Shown here: positions 53,427 through 63,123 of the stretch, in pieces
How the letters are laid out: the number at the start of each line of letters is the position of its first letter
Numbering within the stretch: the first letter of the stretch is position 1
NCBI GenBank assembly: GCA_016793095.1
Contig: JAEUJQ010000078.1
Location: forward strand, 62,001-126,000
DNA length: 64,000 nt
Direction: 5' to 3'
Source of the DNA: Myxococcaceae bacterium
GTDB taxonomy: Bacteria; Myxococcota; Myxococcia; Myxococcales; Myxococcaceae
Notes under the pieces: generated by a model
Database searches by the model: none
Told to the model about the DNA's origin: nothing
Seen by the model: only the letters and a program-made list of their open reading frames with translations
Position numbers and translations under genes: made by a program

Positions 53427-54542
53427 GTGCGCCTGCTGTCGCTGTCGTGCGAGTCGTTCCGGAACCTGAAGCAGGTGAAGGTGACGCCGTCGCCCCGCAC
53501 CACCATCGCGGTGGGTGAGAACGGCCAGGGCAAGACGAACCTGCTCGAGGCGCTCTACTACCTCGCGACGCTCAAGCCGCTGCGCGCCAACACGCTCAAG
53601 GAGCTGGTGCAGTTCGGCGCTGGCCGCGCGCGCGTCGAGGGGCGCTGGCTGCTCAACGGGGCCGAGCGCGACATCGCCGTCGAGGTCTCGCACGGCACGC
53701 GCACGGCGTTCGTCGACGGGAAGCGCGCGGCGTCCGTCGAGGCCTACTTCGGCGGCGTGTCGGTGGTGGCCTTCACGCCCGACGACCTCGCCGTGGTGAA
53801 GGGCGGCCCCGAGGGCCGACGCAGCTTCCTCGACCGCAGCGTCTTCAACCGCTTCCCGGCGTACCTGCAGGAGAGCCGCGAGTACGCGAAGGCGCTGAAG
53901 AGCCGCAACCGGCTGCTGAAAGAAGACGCGCCTCACTCGCACCTCACCGTCTGGGACGAGACGCTCGCGCGCGTGGGAGCGCGGCTCCTCGTGCGTCGGC
54001 GCGCGCTGCTGGCCGAGGTCGCAGGGCGCGCCCAGACCGCCTTCGCGCACATCGGCCGCATCGACGCGCGGGCCACGTTCCTCTACGAGCCGTCACACCT
54101 CGAGGTGGACTTCTCGACGGCGAGCGAGGGCGACCTGCACCTCGCGCTGGCGAAGGCGCTCGAGCAGCGGCTCGCCCGTGACGTCGAGCGTGGCCACACC
54201 ACCGTCGGGCCGCACGTCGATGACCTCGACCTCGCCCTCGGAGACCACGCGGCCCGGCAGTACGCCTCGCAGGGCCAGTCGCGCGCGCTCGTCATCGCGT
54301 GGAAGGTGGCGGAGATCGAGAACCTGAAGGCCACCAACGGCTTCCTGCCGATGCTGCTGCTCGACGACGTGTCCAGCGAGCTCGACCCCGAGCGTAACGC
54401 GTTCCTCATGCAGTACCTCGCGGAGTCCGGCGCGCAGACGCTGCTGACGACGACTGACGCCGCGCTGGTGCGCCGCGCGGCCGGGGCCGAGACGACGTGG
54501 CTCTCGGTGAAGGCTGGTGCGGTCTCGCCGACGTCCGTCTGA
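53427..54542 (+). CDS. recF: DNA recombination/repair protein RecF
   Basis: 371 residues from GTG. SMC-like ATPase: Walker [14 protein letters not shown] (Gly30 onward), signature helix [17 protein letters not shown] and Walker [16 protein letters not shown]. RecF loads RecA at DNA gaps with RecO and RecR. In many bacteria it lies between dnaN and gyrB; here it is separate and followed by rapZ. In the gap before it TTGACA (53355) could be a -35, but no -10 fits at normal spacing. Confidence 0.95.
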   Translation: MRLLSLSCESFRNLKQVKVTPSPRTTIAVGENGQGKTNLLEALYYLATLKPLRANTLKELVQFGAGRARVEGRWLLNGAERDIAVEVSHGTRTAFVDGKRAASVEAYFGGVSVVAFTPDDLAVVKGGPEGRRSFLDRSVFNRFPAYLQESREYAKALKSRNRLLKEDAPHSHLTVWDETLARVGARLLVRRRALLAEVAGRAQTAFAHIGRIDARATFLYEPSHLEVDFSTASEGDLHLALAKALEQRLARDVERGHTTVGPHVDDLDLALGDHAARQYASQGQSRALVIAWKVAEIENLKATNGFLPMLLLDDVSSELDPERNAFLMQYLAESGAQTLLTTTDAALVRRAAGAETTWLSVKAGAVSPTSV

Positions 54543-54630
54543 GGCTGAGGCGTCACAGCGGGTGGACGAGCTTCGCCGACCGTCGCCGGGGGGACGCAGC
54601 CCGGGCGCGGTCTCGCCGACGCCCGTCTGA
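54519..54630. repeat. Decayed duplication of the recF 3' end
   Basis: GCGGTCTCGCCGACGTCCGT with four further bases up to the TGA stop (54519-54542) recurs with a single change at 54607-54630, 88 bp downstream. The intervening bases no longer match, so one copy has decayed. Confidence 0.6.
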
Positions 54631-54688
54631 AGCCACCGGCGACGCCGACGCTGACCGCGGGCCGAGTTCGACTACGCTGCGCGCCCTC

Positions 54689-55549
54689 ATGTCCACGTCG
54701 AAGCACATCGTCGTCATCACCGGCATGTCGGGCGCCGGCAAGACGACCGCCGTCCGCGCGCTGGAAGACGCGGGCTACTCCTGCGTGGACAACCTGCCGG
54801 CGCCGCTGCTGCTCAAGGTGGCCGAGCTCGGCGGGCCCGACAAGAAGCTCGCCTTCGTCATGGACGTGCGGGAAGGCGAGTTCCTCAAGGACGCGCCCCG
54901 GGTGCTCGACGAGGCGCGACGGGCGGGCCACGACGTTCAGGTGCTCTTCCTCGATGCCACGGACGAGGTGTTGACCCGCCGGTACTCCGAGACGCGGCGG
55001 AAGCACCCCCTCGCAGGCCGCGGCACCATCGCCGAGGGGCTCGCGAACGAGCGGGCGCTGCTCACCGAGCTCCGGGAGGCCGCCGAGCACGTGCTCGACA
55101 CCTCCACCCTCACGGTGCATGAGCTGCGGCGACAGGTCATCGCGCGGTTCGACCTGAGCAGGACCCACGAGCTCGCGGTGACGGTGATGTCGTTCGGCTT
55201 CAAGTACGGCGTGCCCAGCAACGCCGACCTCGTCCTCGACGTGCGGTTCCTGCCAAACCCCTACTTCGTGCCCGAGCTGAAGGCCTTCACCGGCAGGGAT
55301 GCCCGCGTCGCGGCCTTCGTCATCGACCGCCCGGACACCTGGGAGTTCCTCGACCGCGTGGCCGACCTGCTCGCCTTCCTGCTGCCTCGCTACCACCGCG
55401 AAGGGAAGTCGTACCTCACGGTCGCCATCGGCTGCACCGGCGGCAAGCACCGCTCGGTCGCCATCGCGCAGGTGCTGGCCGACCGCGTGAGGGAGCTGCC
55501 CGGCGGCGCCGCCGTCCAGGTGTGGGACCGCGACGCGGACAAGGAGTGA
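54689..55549 (+). CDS. rapZ: RapZ-type nucleotide-binding RNase adapter
   Basis: 286 residues from ATG at 54689. Walker [13 protein letters not shown] (about 10-21), [14 protein letters not shown] and the C-terminal domain signature [13 protein letters not shown] identify the YvcJ/RapZ family. In E. coli RapZ delivers the sRNA GlmZ to RNase E and senses glucosamine-6-phosphate; in other phyla the function differs and the family is only known to bind nucleotides or sugars. Its usual neighbours (hprK, rpoN, PTS genes) are not here. Confidence 0.92.
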   Translation: MSTSKHIVVITGMSGAGKTTAVRALEDAGYSCVDNLPAPLLLKVAELGGPDKKLAFVMDVREGEFLKDAPRVLDEARRAGHDVQVLFLDATDEVLTRRYSETRRKHPLAGRGTIAEGLANERALLTELREAAEHVLDTSTLTVHELRRQVIARFDLSRTHELAVTVMSFGFKYGVPSNADLVLDVRFLPNPYFVPELKAFTGRDARVAAFVIDRPDTWEFLDRVADLLAFLLPRYHREGKSYLTVAIGCTGGKHRSVAIAQVLADRVRELPGGAAVQVWDRDADKE

Positions 55550-55663
55550 GCGCCGCGCACCAGGCTCGTCGGGACGCAGGCACGACGCGGCTCGCCGCAG
55601 TCCGCGTGACGGGGCGGTGAAGATCCTGCCAGACTGTCCGTCAGCCGTCTCCGGAGCGTCCCG

Positions 55664-55885
55664 ATGCGCCGACTCGCCCTCGTCACCCTGGCCCTGTGCG
55701 CTGCGCTGGCGGCAGCGCAGTCTCCCTGCGAGGCGAAGTGCAACCAGCAGGCGTCGGACTGCCTCAAGCGCTGTGCGGGCGACCCGAAGGACGCCTCGAA
55801 GCCGGACCAGGCGAAGCGGCTGATGGAGTGCCTCAAGACGTGCGAGGCTGAGGTCAAGCCCTGCCGCGACGCCTGCAAACGATGA
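55664..55885 (+). CDS. Small secreted CX3C-repeat protein
   Basis: 73 residues. Signal peptide 1-19 (ends ALAAAQ). The mature 54 residues have eight cysteines in a strictly symmetric pattern: C22-x3-C26-x6-C33-x3-C37, an 18-residue gap, then C56-x3-C60-x6-C67-x3-C71. Each half is a likely helix with cysteines on one face, so two helices may be zipped by disulfides, or each half may hold a metal. It resembles twin-CX3C mitochondrial chaperones only in spacing style. Stop and next start overlap (ATGA), coupling it to the TerB-like gene. Confidence 0.75.
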   Translation: MRRLALVTLALCAALAAAQSPCEAKCNQQASDCLKRCAGDPKDASKPDQAKRLMECLKTCEAEVKPCRDACKR

Positions 55886-56308
55886 GCACCGTTCGTCACC
55901 TCTTCACTGCCCGCCTGGCGAAGCCGAAGGTCGAGGCCTCGCTCCGCGCGCTCGTGCAGGCGGCGGTGTTCCTGGCGTCGGCCGACGGCGAGGTGGACGA
56001 GCGCGAGGTCGAGTCGCTGGTGGACAGCCTGCGCGCGGTGCTGGCGCGGCTCGTCGGCTCGGAGCACCTCGACGAGTACGGCAAGGTGGCGTGGCTGCTC
56101 GACGAAGCGCGCGTGGCGCGGCAGGCGCTGAAGGCTGGAGCCTCGCCCTTCCTCGCGTCCATCGCTGCCGTGCTCGAGGGCGAGCTGAAGCGCGACGCGG
56201 TGCGGGTGGCGTTCGACGTGGTGCTCGCGGACGGTCGCGAGGCGCCCGCCGAACGCGCGGCGCTCGAGACGCTCGCGACGGCGCTCGGCGTGACGGTGGA
56301 CGACGCGC

Positions 56309-56328
<20 letters not shown>
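55882..56328 (+). CDS. TerB-like helical protein
   Basis: 148 residues. The pattern ALVQAAVFLASADGEVDEREVESLVDSL (about 23-50) and the later VVLADGREAPAERAALETLA fit the TerB/DjlA-like superfamily, whose acidic D-G-x-(V/E) motifs bind divalent metals. No tellurite-resistance genes are near. It probably works with the coupled small CX3C protein, though one is secreted and this one lacks a signal, so the link may be only regulatory. Its last 20 bp overlap the convergent FHA-sigma54 activator. Confidence 0.8.
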
Positions 56329-57760
<1,432 letters not shown>

Positions 57761-57895
57761 CGCCGGCGCAGGTTAGCGCGTGGGCTGGGGTCCGGGTCTG
57801 CCTTTTCGGGGGCCGTGCGTCAGAAGCCGTGGTCTCCCGAGCCTGATGGACGGAGGCGGCGACCGCGCGCGGGGCAGGTGGAGTAGAAGCGCCGG

Positions 57896-60547
57896 GTGCT
57901 GTCCGTCCCTGAGATCCTCGCCCCTGCGGGCGACGCTGAGAGCCTCGACGCTGCCCTCGCTGCCGGCGCCGACGCCGTCTACTTCGGCCTCGACGAGGGG
58001 CTGAACGCGCGGGCCCGCGCGACGAACTTCTCCGTCGCGACCCTGCCGGCGACCCTCGACCACGTGCACCGCGCCGGCGCCCGCGCGTACGTCACGCTGA
58101 ACACGCTGGTCTTCGAGAACGAGCTGCCGGCGGTGGAGCAGCTGATCCGCGCGTGCGCGACCGCGGGCGTCGACGGCATCATCGTGCAGGACCCGGCGGT
58201 GGCGCTGCTGGCGCGCGCGGTCGCCCCCACCATGGAGGTGCACGCCTCGACGCAGATGACCATCTCGTCACCCGAGGCGGCGGAGTTCGCGAAGGCCCTC
58301 GGCGTCACCCGCGTGGTGGTGCCGCGCGAGCTGTCGGTCGACGAGATCCGCACCTTCGCGAAGGGCACGCCGCTCGAGCTCGAGGTCTTCATCCACGGCG
58401 CGCTGTGCATGTCATGGAGCGGCCAGTGCCTCACCAGCGAGGCCTGGGGCGGGCGCTCGGCGAACCGGGGCCAGTGTGCGCAGTCGTGCCGGCTGCCGTA
58501 CGAGCTCGTCATCGACGGCGCGGTGAAGCCGCTGGGTGACGTGGCGTACCTGCTGAGCCCGCTCGACCTCGCGGGCGCGCGGGCCTTCGAAGCGCTGGCC
58601 GACGCGGGCGTCGCGAGCCTCAAGATTGAAGGGCGCCTCAAGGGCCCGGCGTACGTGGTGACGGCCGTCGAGGGCTACCGCCGCTGGCGCGACGCGGTGC
58701 TGTCGAAGCGGGCGGGCACGGTGGAAGCGCACGCGCAGCTCGAGCGCGACCTCGGGAAGATGGCGGTCGCCTACTCGCGCGGCTTCTCCGACGGCTTCTT
58801 CGCGGGCCCGGACCACCAGGACCTGGTCGAGGGACGGTTCCCGAAGCACCGGGGCGCGCTCCTGGGAGTGGTGGCCGAGGTGAAGGGCCAGCAGGTGCGC
58901 GTCGAGCGCGCTCAGCGCCGTGGTTCTGGCGGCGCGGCGGTCGGCGGTGGGCGCCCTGAGGGCGTGACGAAGGTGGCGCTGCCCGTCATCGGCGGCGCCT
59001 CGGCTGAGGACGCGCGCGGGGTGCCCTTCGAGGTGCCCGAGCCCGTGCCGGGGAGCGGCGTGGGCTTCGACACCGGGCGCCCTCAGGACGAGGAGCCGGG
59101 CGGGCCGCTGTTCGGCGTGGCGCCAGCCCCGAAGGGGTGGTGGTTGACGTTCGGCCGCCCGGGGCCAGACCTCTCGCGCGTGCGGCCCGGGCACCAGGTC
59201 TTCCTGTCGTCGGATCCGCGGCTGACCGCCGAGGCGAAGGCGGCCGTCGACGCAGGCGCGCGTGGCGTGTCGGGGCGCGTCCCCGTCACGCTGACGGTGC
59301 GTGGGGCCGCCGGCGCCCCGCTCGAGGCGCGCTTCACCGCGAGTGGGCCGGTCGGCCGCGGCGTCAGCGCTTCAGGCGCGACGACAGAGCGCCTCTCGCC
59401 CGCCACCGGCGCGGGCCTCGGCGTCGAGGTGCTCTCGGACAAGCTCGGCGCGCTGGGCGGCACGCCGTTTCGTCTCGAGCGCGTGGACCTCGACGGCTTC
59501 GCGGCTGGCCTGCACCTGCCAGTCTCGGCCCTCAAGGCCCTGCGACGCACGCTCATCACCACCCTCGAGGAGCAGGTGCTCGCGCGTGCCCGCCACGCCG
59601 TCGCCGAGCAGCCCGTCGCCCGGCAGGTCGTCGAGGCCGCGGCGAAGCTGCAGGCGAGGGACCGGTGGACGCCTCCCTCGACGCCCACGTTGGTGCCGCT
59701 GGTGCGCACGCCCGCGCAGCTCGAGGCCGTCATCGAGGCGAAGCTGCCCGAGGTCGAGCTCGACTGGATGGAGCTCGTCGGCCTGGAGAAGGCGGTCCAG
59801 CGCGCGCGGCAGGCGGGGCTCTTCGTCACCATCGCCACCACGCGCGTGCAGAAGCCCGGCGAAGAGGGCATCGACTCGCGCCTGACGAGGCTCGCGCCCG
59901 ACGGCGTGCTGGTGCGCCACTGGGGTGGGCTGGTGCACTTCTCGAAGGCGGCGCAGCGGCCGGTCGTGCACGGCGACTTCTCGCTCAACGTCACCAACAG
60001 CGTCACCGCGCACCACCTGCTCGCGCTCGGCTGCGACTCGCTGACCGCCGCGCACGACCTCGACGAGGCGCAGCTGCACGAGCTGCTCGCGAACGTGCCC
60101 GCCGACCGCCTCACCGTCGTCGGCCACCACCACATCGCCACCTTCCACACCGAGCACTGCGTCTACGCGCACACGCTCTCGCGGGGCCGCGACTTCCGCA
60201 CCTGTGGGCGGCCGTGCGAGCAACACCGCGTCGCCCTCAAGGACCGCGAGGGCCGTGAGCACCCGGTGGTGGTGGACGTGGGCTGCCGGAACACCGTCTT
60301 CAACGCGCAGGCGCAGACGGCCGCCAGGGCGGTGCCGAGGCTGCTGCGCGCCGGGGTGAAGCGCTTCCGCGTCGAGTTCGTCTGGGAAGACCAGCCGACC
60401 TGCGCCTCGGTGCTCGAGGGCTGGCAGCGGCTGCTGGCCGGGCGCGAGGCTCCTGACGCGCTGGTGAAGCGCGTGGCAGTGCACGAGCAGTTCGGCGTCA
60501 CCGCAGGCACCATGCGGGTGCTGGCCGTCCCCGAGGCGGCCCGATGA
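57896..60547 (+). CDS. U32 peptidase-family protein, RlhA-like (DUF3656)
   Basis: 883 residues from GTG. The U32 TIM-barrel (about 5-300) starts EILAPAGDAESLDAAL; the Cys cluster LCMSWSGQCLTSEAWG... with two further Cys in GQCAQSCR fits a [4Fe-4S]-like or Zn site. The middle matches DUF3656, and the C-terminal HCVYAHTL with RTCGRPCEQHR and CRNTVFN is the RlhA ending. RlhA and TrhP are 23S rRNA and tRNA hydroxylation factors in E. coli. The protein is longer than RlhA (653). The stop overlaps the first repeat's ATG. Confidence 0.88.
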   Translation: MLSVPEILAPAGDAESLDAALAAGADAVYFGLDEGLNARARATNFSVATLPATLDHVHRAGARAYVTLNTLVFENELPAVEQLIRACATAGVDGIIVQDPAVALLARAVAPTMEVHASTQMTISSPEAAEFAKALGVTRVVVPRELSVDEIRTFAKGTPLELEVFIHGALCMSWSGQCLTSEAWGGRSANRGQCAQSCRLPYELVIDGAVKPLGDVAYLLSPLDLAGARAFEALADAGVASLKIEGRLKGPAYVVTAVEGYRRWRDAVLSKRAGTVEAHAQLERDLGKMAVAYSRGFSDGFFAGPDHQDLVEGRFPKHRGALLGVVAEVKGQQVRVERAQRRGSGGAAVGGGRPEGVTKVALPVIGGASAEDARGVPFEVPEPVPGSGVGFDTGRPQDEEPGGPLFGVAPAPKGWWLTFGRPGPDLSRVRPGHQVFLSSDPRLTAEAKAAVDAGARGVSGRVPVTLTVRGAAGAPLEARFTASGPVGRGVSASGATTERLSPATGAGLGVEVLSDKLGALGGTPFRLERVDLDGFAAGLHLPVSALKALRRTLITTLEEQVLARARHAVAEQPVARQVVEAAAKLQARDRWTPPSTPTLVPLVRTPAQLEAVIEAKLPEVELDWMELVGLEKAVQRARQAGLFVTIATTRVQKPGEEGIDSRLTRLAPDGVLVRHWGGLVHFSKAAQRPVVHGDFSLNVTNSVTAHHLLALGCDSLTAAHDLDEAQLHELLANVPADRLTVVGHHHIATFHTEHCVYAHTLSRGRDFRTCGRPCEQHRVALKDREGREHPVVVDVGCRNTVFNAQAQTAARAVPRLLRAGVKRFRVEFVWEDQPTCASVLEGWQRLLAGREAPDALVKRVAVHEQFGVTAGTMRVLAVPEAAR

Positions 60548-60860
60548 CGTCGCCAGCGCAGCGGCAGCGCCTCGAGACGACGTGCGCGCTGGCCGTCCCC
60601 GAGGCGGCCCGATGATGACGCCGGCGCAGCGGCAGCGCCTCGAGACGACGCGCGCGCTGGCCGTCCCCGAGGCGGCCCGATGACGACGCCAGCGCAGCGG
60701 CAGCGCCTCGAGACGACGTGCGCGCTGGCCTTCCCCGAGGCGGCCCGATGACGACGCCAGCGCAGCGGCGGCGCCTCGAGACGACGTGCGCGCTGGCCTT
60801 CCCCGAGGCGGCCCGATGATGACGCCGGCGCAGCGGCAGCTCCTCGAGACGACGCGCGCG
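60521..60860 (+). repeat. Five-copy 68-bp tandem repeat of a stop/start junction
   Basis: CTGGCC begins at 60521, 60589, 60657, 60725 and 60793, exactly 68 bp apart; the unit ends at the next copy, the last at 60860. The first copy supplies the end of the U32 gene (codons VPEAAR and the stop) and the fifth supplies the first codons of chorismate mutase. Because each copy holds an ATGA overlap, four mini-frames result: 60544-60615, 60612-60683, 60680-60751 and 60748-60819, each M(T/M)-x-PAQR...PEAAR of 23 residues, then the true gene at 60816. Copies 3 and 4 differ at one site, and copies alternate in a TGC/CGC codon. Confidence 0.9.
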
Positions 60861-61091
60861 CTGCTCGACAACCTCGACGACGCGCTCATCGACCTGCTCG
60901 TCCAGCGCGCCGAGGTGGTGGACGACCTGTGGCGATGGAAGCAGTCGCAGGCGCTCGAGGTGCGCGACCCGGCGCGCGAGGCCGAGGTGCTGGAGCGCCT
61001 GGTGACGCGCGCCGTCGCGAAGGGCCTCGACGAGCAGGCCGTGCGAGCGGTGCTGGCCACCGTCATCGGCCGGCGCCTCAGGGCGTCGTGA
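60816..61091 (+). CDS. Chorismate mutase (AroQ type)
   Basis: 91 residues from ATG ATG at 60816, the last start of the repeat chain. All active-site positions of the AroQ helical fold are visible: Arg14, Arg31 (LVQRAEVVDDLW), Lys42 (RWK), Asp51, Arg54 and Glu55 (RDPAREAEVL). It converts chorismate to prephenate for Phe and Tyr synthesis. The absence of a fused prephenate dehydratase or dehydrogenase is usual for a free-standing AroQ. An extra ten codons upstream in-frame lie in the repeat. The 3' end overlaps the convergent cyclase gene by 14 bp. Confidence 0.9.
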   Translation: MMTPAQRQLLETTRALLDNLDDALIDLLVQRAEVVDDLWRWKQSQALEVRDPAREAEVLERLVTRAVAKGLDEQAVRAVLATVIGRRLRAS

Positions 61092-61755
61092 GCGCGCCGC
61101 GCAGGCAGAGCGCGAACGGGAACTTCGAGCCCCGCGTGCCCTCGGGCTGCACCGTGCACCCGGCCTTCGCGGCGTCAGGGAGGCCCTCGTAGACCTCGAG
61201 GGCGAGCAGCAGCTCCTCGGCCTCTCCCAGGTCTTCGCCGAGCTTCGACGCCCGGTTGACCGGGTCACCGAAGAGGTCGTTCCCGACGCGCAGCACGTCA
61301 CCCTTCGCGATGCCGATGGAGACGTTCAGCGGGTGCCCACGCTGCTTCTCCACCTCGAGCGCGGCGAGGAAGTCGCGGGCAAAGGCGACGAGGCGGCCGG
61401 CGTCGTCGCTCACGATGAAGAGGTCGTCGCCGTACTGCTTCACCAGCTCGACGCGGTGCCTCGCGAGGAGGGGCAGGGCGACGCGCTCCATGCGGCGAAT
61501 CTGCGCGAGGAACCAGGCGATGCCCTTCTCGCGCGTGAGCTTCGTGAAGCCGGTCATGTCGGAGATGAACACGGCGAGCGGCTGCATGCGCGCCCGCAGC
61601 TCGGCGTCCTTCGCAGCGGCGGCGACCTCGTCCTTCACGTCGTCGGCGGCGATGCGGGCGTCGAGGGCGACGTCGAGGTCGCGCTTCTGGAAGGCGACGC
61701 CCGGCGGCGTGGTCGCGCAGGCCCCGGTCAGCAGCACCACCAGCAGTCGCTTCAT
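61078..61755 (-). CDS. Class III nucleotide cyclase domain with lipoprotein signal
   Basis: 225 residues from ATG at 61755, overlapping the DUF2378 stop (ATGA). Signal MKRLLVVLLTGAC with lipobox Cys13. A cyclase homology domain spans about 55-200: VFISDMTGFTKLT (first metal Asp), KQYGDDLFIVSDD (second Asp) and DPVNRASKL with the Asn and Arg of the transition state. The domain looks complete, yet the signal would put it outside the cytoplasm, where ATP is scarce. The start or the lipobox reading may be wrong, or the domain may bind another ligand. Confidence 0.75.
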   Translation of the reverse strand: MKRLLVVLLTGACATTPPGVAFQKRDLDVALDARIAADDVKDEVAAAAKDAELRARMQPLAVFISDMTGFTKLTREKGIAWFLAQIRRMERVALPLLARHRVELVKQYGDDLFIVSDDAGRLVAFARDFLAALEVEKQRGHPLNVSIGIAKGDVLRVGNDLFGDPVNRASKLGEDLGEAEELLLALEVYEGLPDAAKAGCTVQPEGTRGSKFPFALCLRGALTTP

Positions 61756-62303
61756 CGCTTCTCCCACTCGACGCGGAAGTCCATGTCATCACCAGCCACC
61801 CGCTCGATGGTGACGCGGCCCTGCACGCCGAGCAGCGCGAGCCCGCCGTCGAGGATGCCAGCGATGTAGTCCGGCAACGACTGGGTGTTGAGCGTGACCA
61901 GCGCGACCGTGTCACCAGGGAACGTGACGGAGCTCTGACTGAAGTTGTCTCCGGTCCGGAACGCGCGCGTCAGCCGCTCGAGCGCGCGCCGGGGGCCGAT
62001 GACCTTGAGGAACTGCGCCGACGCCGCGCCGATGAGGGTGCGCTGCCAGCCGTCGATGAAGCGGCGGCCGATGCGCCGGTGCGCCTCCTCACGGGGCAGG
62101 TCCTGGTAGATGTCGTCGCTCGCAGCGTCGAGCCAGGCCCGCAGCCGCTCCGCAGGCCACGCGGGCGGGAACTCGTTGTCCGGGTCGAGGTCGAGCGCCT
62201 TGAGCGTGGCCTTGAGGCGGGGGCTCACGTCGGCGCCGAGCCCCCGGAGCAGCCCTTCTGCCTGGACCGGGAAGATGACGCGTTGCTCGACGGGCGTGGC
62301 CAC
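61752..62303 (-). CDS. DUF2378 (TIGR02265) myxobacterial family protein
   Basis: 183 residues from GTG at 62303, which gives VATPVEQRVIFPVQAEGLLRGLG, the family-type beginning. Other matches are LDPDNEFPPAWPAERLRAWLD, RIGRRFIDGWQRT and the FPGDTVALVTLNTQSLPDYIAGIL region. TIGR02265 was defined as a Myxococcus xanthus paralogous family of about 180 residues; its function is unknown, though it resembles heme- or ligand-binding alpha/beta folds. It is coupled to the lipoprotein cyclase gene. Confidence 0.9.
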   Translation of the reverse strand: MATPVEQRVIFPVQAEGLLRGLGADVSPRLKATLKALDLDPDNEFPPAWPAERLRAWLDAASDDIYQDLPREEAHRRIGRRFIDGWQRTLIGAASAQFLKVIGPRRALERLTRAFRTGDNFSQSSVTFPGDTVALVTLNTQSLPDYIAGILDGGLALLGVQGRVTIERVAGDDMDFRVEWEKR

Positions 62304-62424
62304 TGCGCACGAGTATGCCGCGCGGCCGGGCCGAGCCCAGTCGAATTGACGCGTCGGCGCCGACGGGCGTTCCGACGCCGGGGACGCATTGACGAACCTG
62401 CAGGCGGAGTGTCGAGTGCAGGTC

Positions 62425-63123
62425 ATGCGCGCGGTCGTCCTTCAGCACGAGGCACACGAGGGCCTGGGCCTGTTCGAGGCGGCGCTCGCAGCCGAGGGGT
62501 TCTCGTTCACGAAGCGGTTCCGCGGTGTCGACCATCACGACCTCGAGGCCGAGCTCGTCGTCATCATGGGTGGCTCGATGAGCGTCACCGACACCAGCGC
62601 CCACCCTTTCCTGCAAGACGAGCTCGCCTTCCTCATCGAGCGGCTCGCGTTGAACCGCCCCTGCCTCGGCATCTGCCTGGGCGCCCAGCTGCTCGCGAGC
62701 GCCGCCGGCAGCGAGGTGACGCGAGGGAAGAACGGCTTCGAGGTGAGCGTCGGGCCGGTACGCTGGACGAAGGCCGGGCTCGAGGACCCCGTGCTCGCGG
62801 GCGTGCGGCCGAAGTCGACGGTGGCGCACTGGCACGAAGACACCTTCACGCCGGTCCCTGGCGCGACGCTGCTCGCCTCGACGGACCGCTACACCCAGCA
62901 GGCGTTCCGCCTCGGAGACTCGTTCGGCTTTCAGTTCCACCTCGAGCTGAGCGGCGACGCGTGGGCGGCGTGGGTCGAGGGCGCGAAGGACGAGCTCGAG
63001 CTGTACGAGAAGGACGTCACCGGGCTCGCTGCGCAGGCCAGCAGGCTGCGGAGCGCCGAGGCTGAGAACCGCGCCGTCATCGAGCGGCTCGCGCACCACT
63101 TCGCGCGGCGGGCGCGAACGTGA
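62425..63123 (+). CDS. Class I glutamine amidotransferase
   Basis: 232 residues from ATG at 62425. The triad is Cys84 (CLGICLGAQLLA), His172 and Glu174 (FGFQFHLEL). The layout fits stand-alone GMP-synthase-like amidotransferases such as GuaA-like or YfcX-type, without a synthetase domain. It transfers ammonia from glutamine to an unknown acceptor; a helical tail (about 180-232) might hold the partner. The GTGA overlap couples it to the next lipoprotein gene. Confidence 0.88.
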   Translation: MRAVVLQHEAHEGLGLFEAALAAEGFSFTKRFRGVDHHDLEAELVVIMGGSMSVTDTSAHPFLQDELAFLIERLALNRPCLGICLGAQLLASAAGSEVTRGKNGFEVSVGPVRWTKAGLEDPVLAGVRPKSTVAHWHEDTFTPVPGATLLASTDRYTQQAFRLGDSFGFQFHLELSGDAWAAWVEGAKDELELYEKDVTGLAAQASRLRSAEAENRAVIERLAHHFARRART

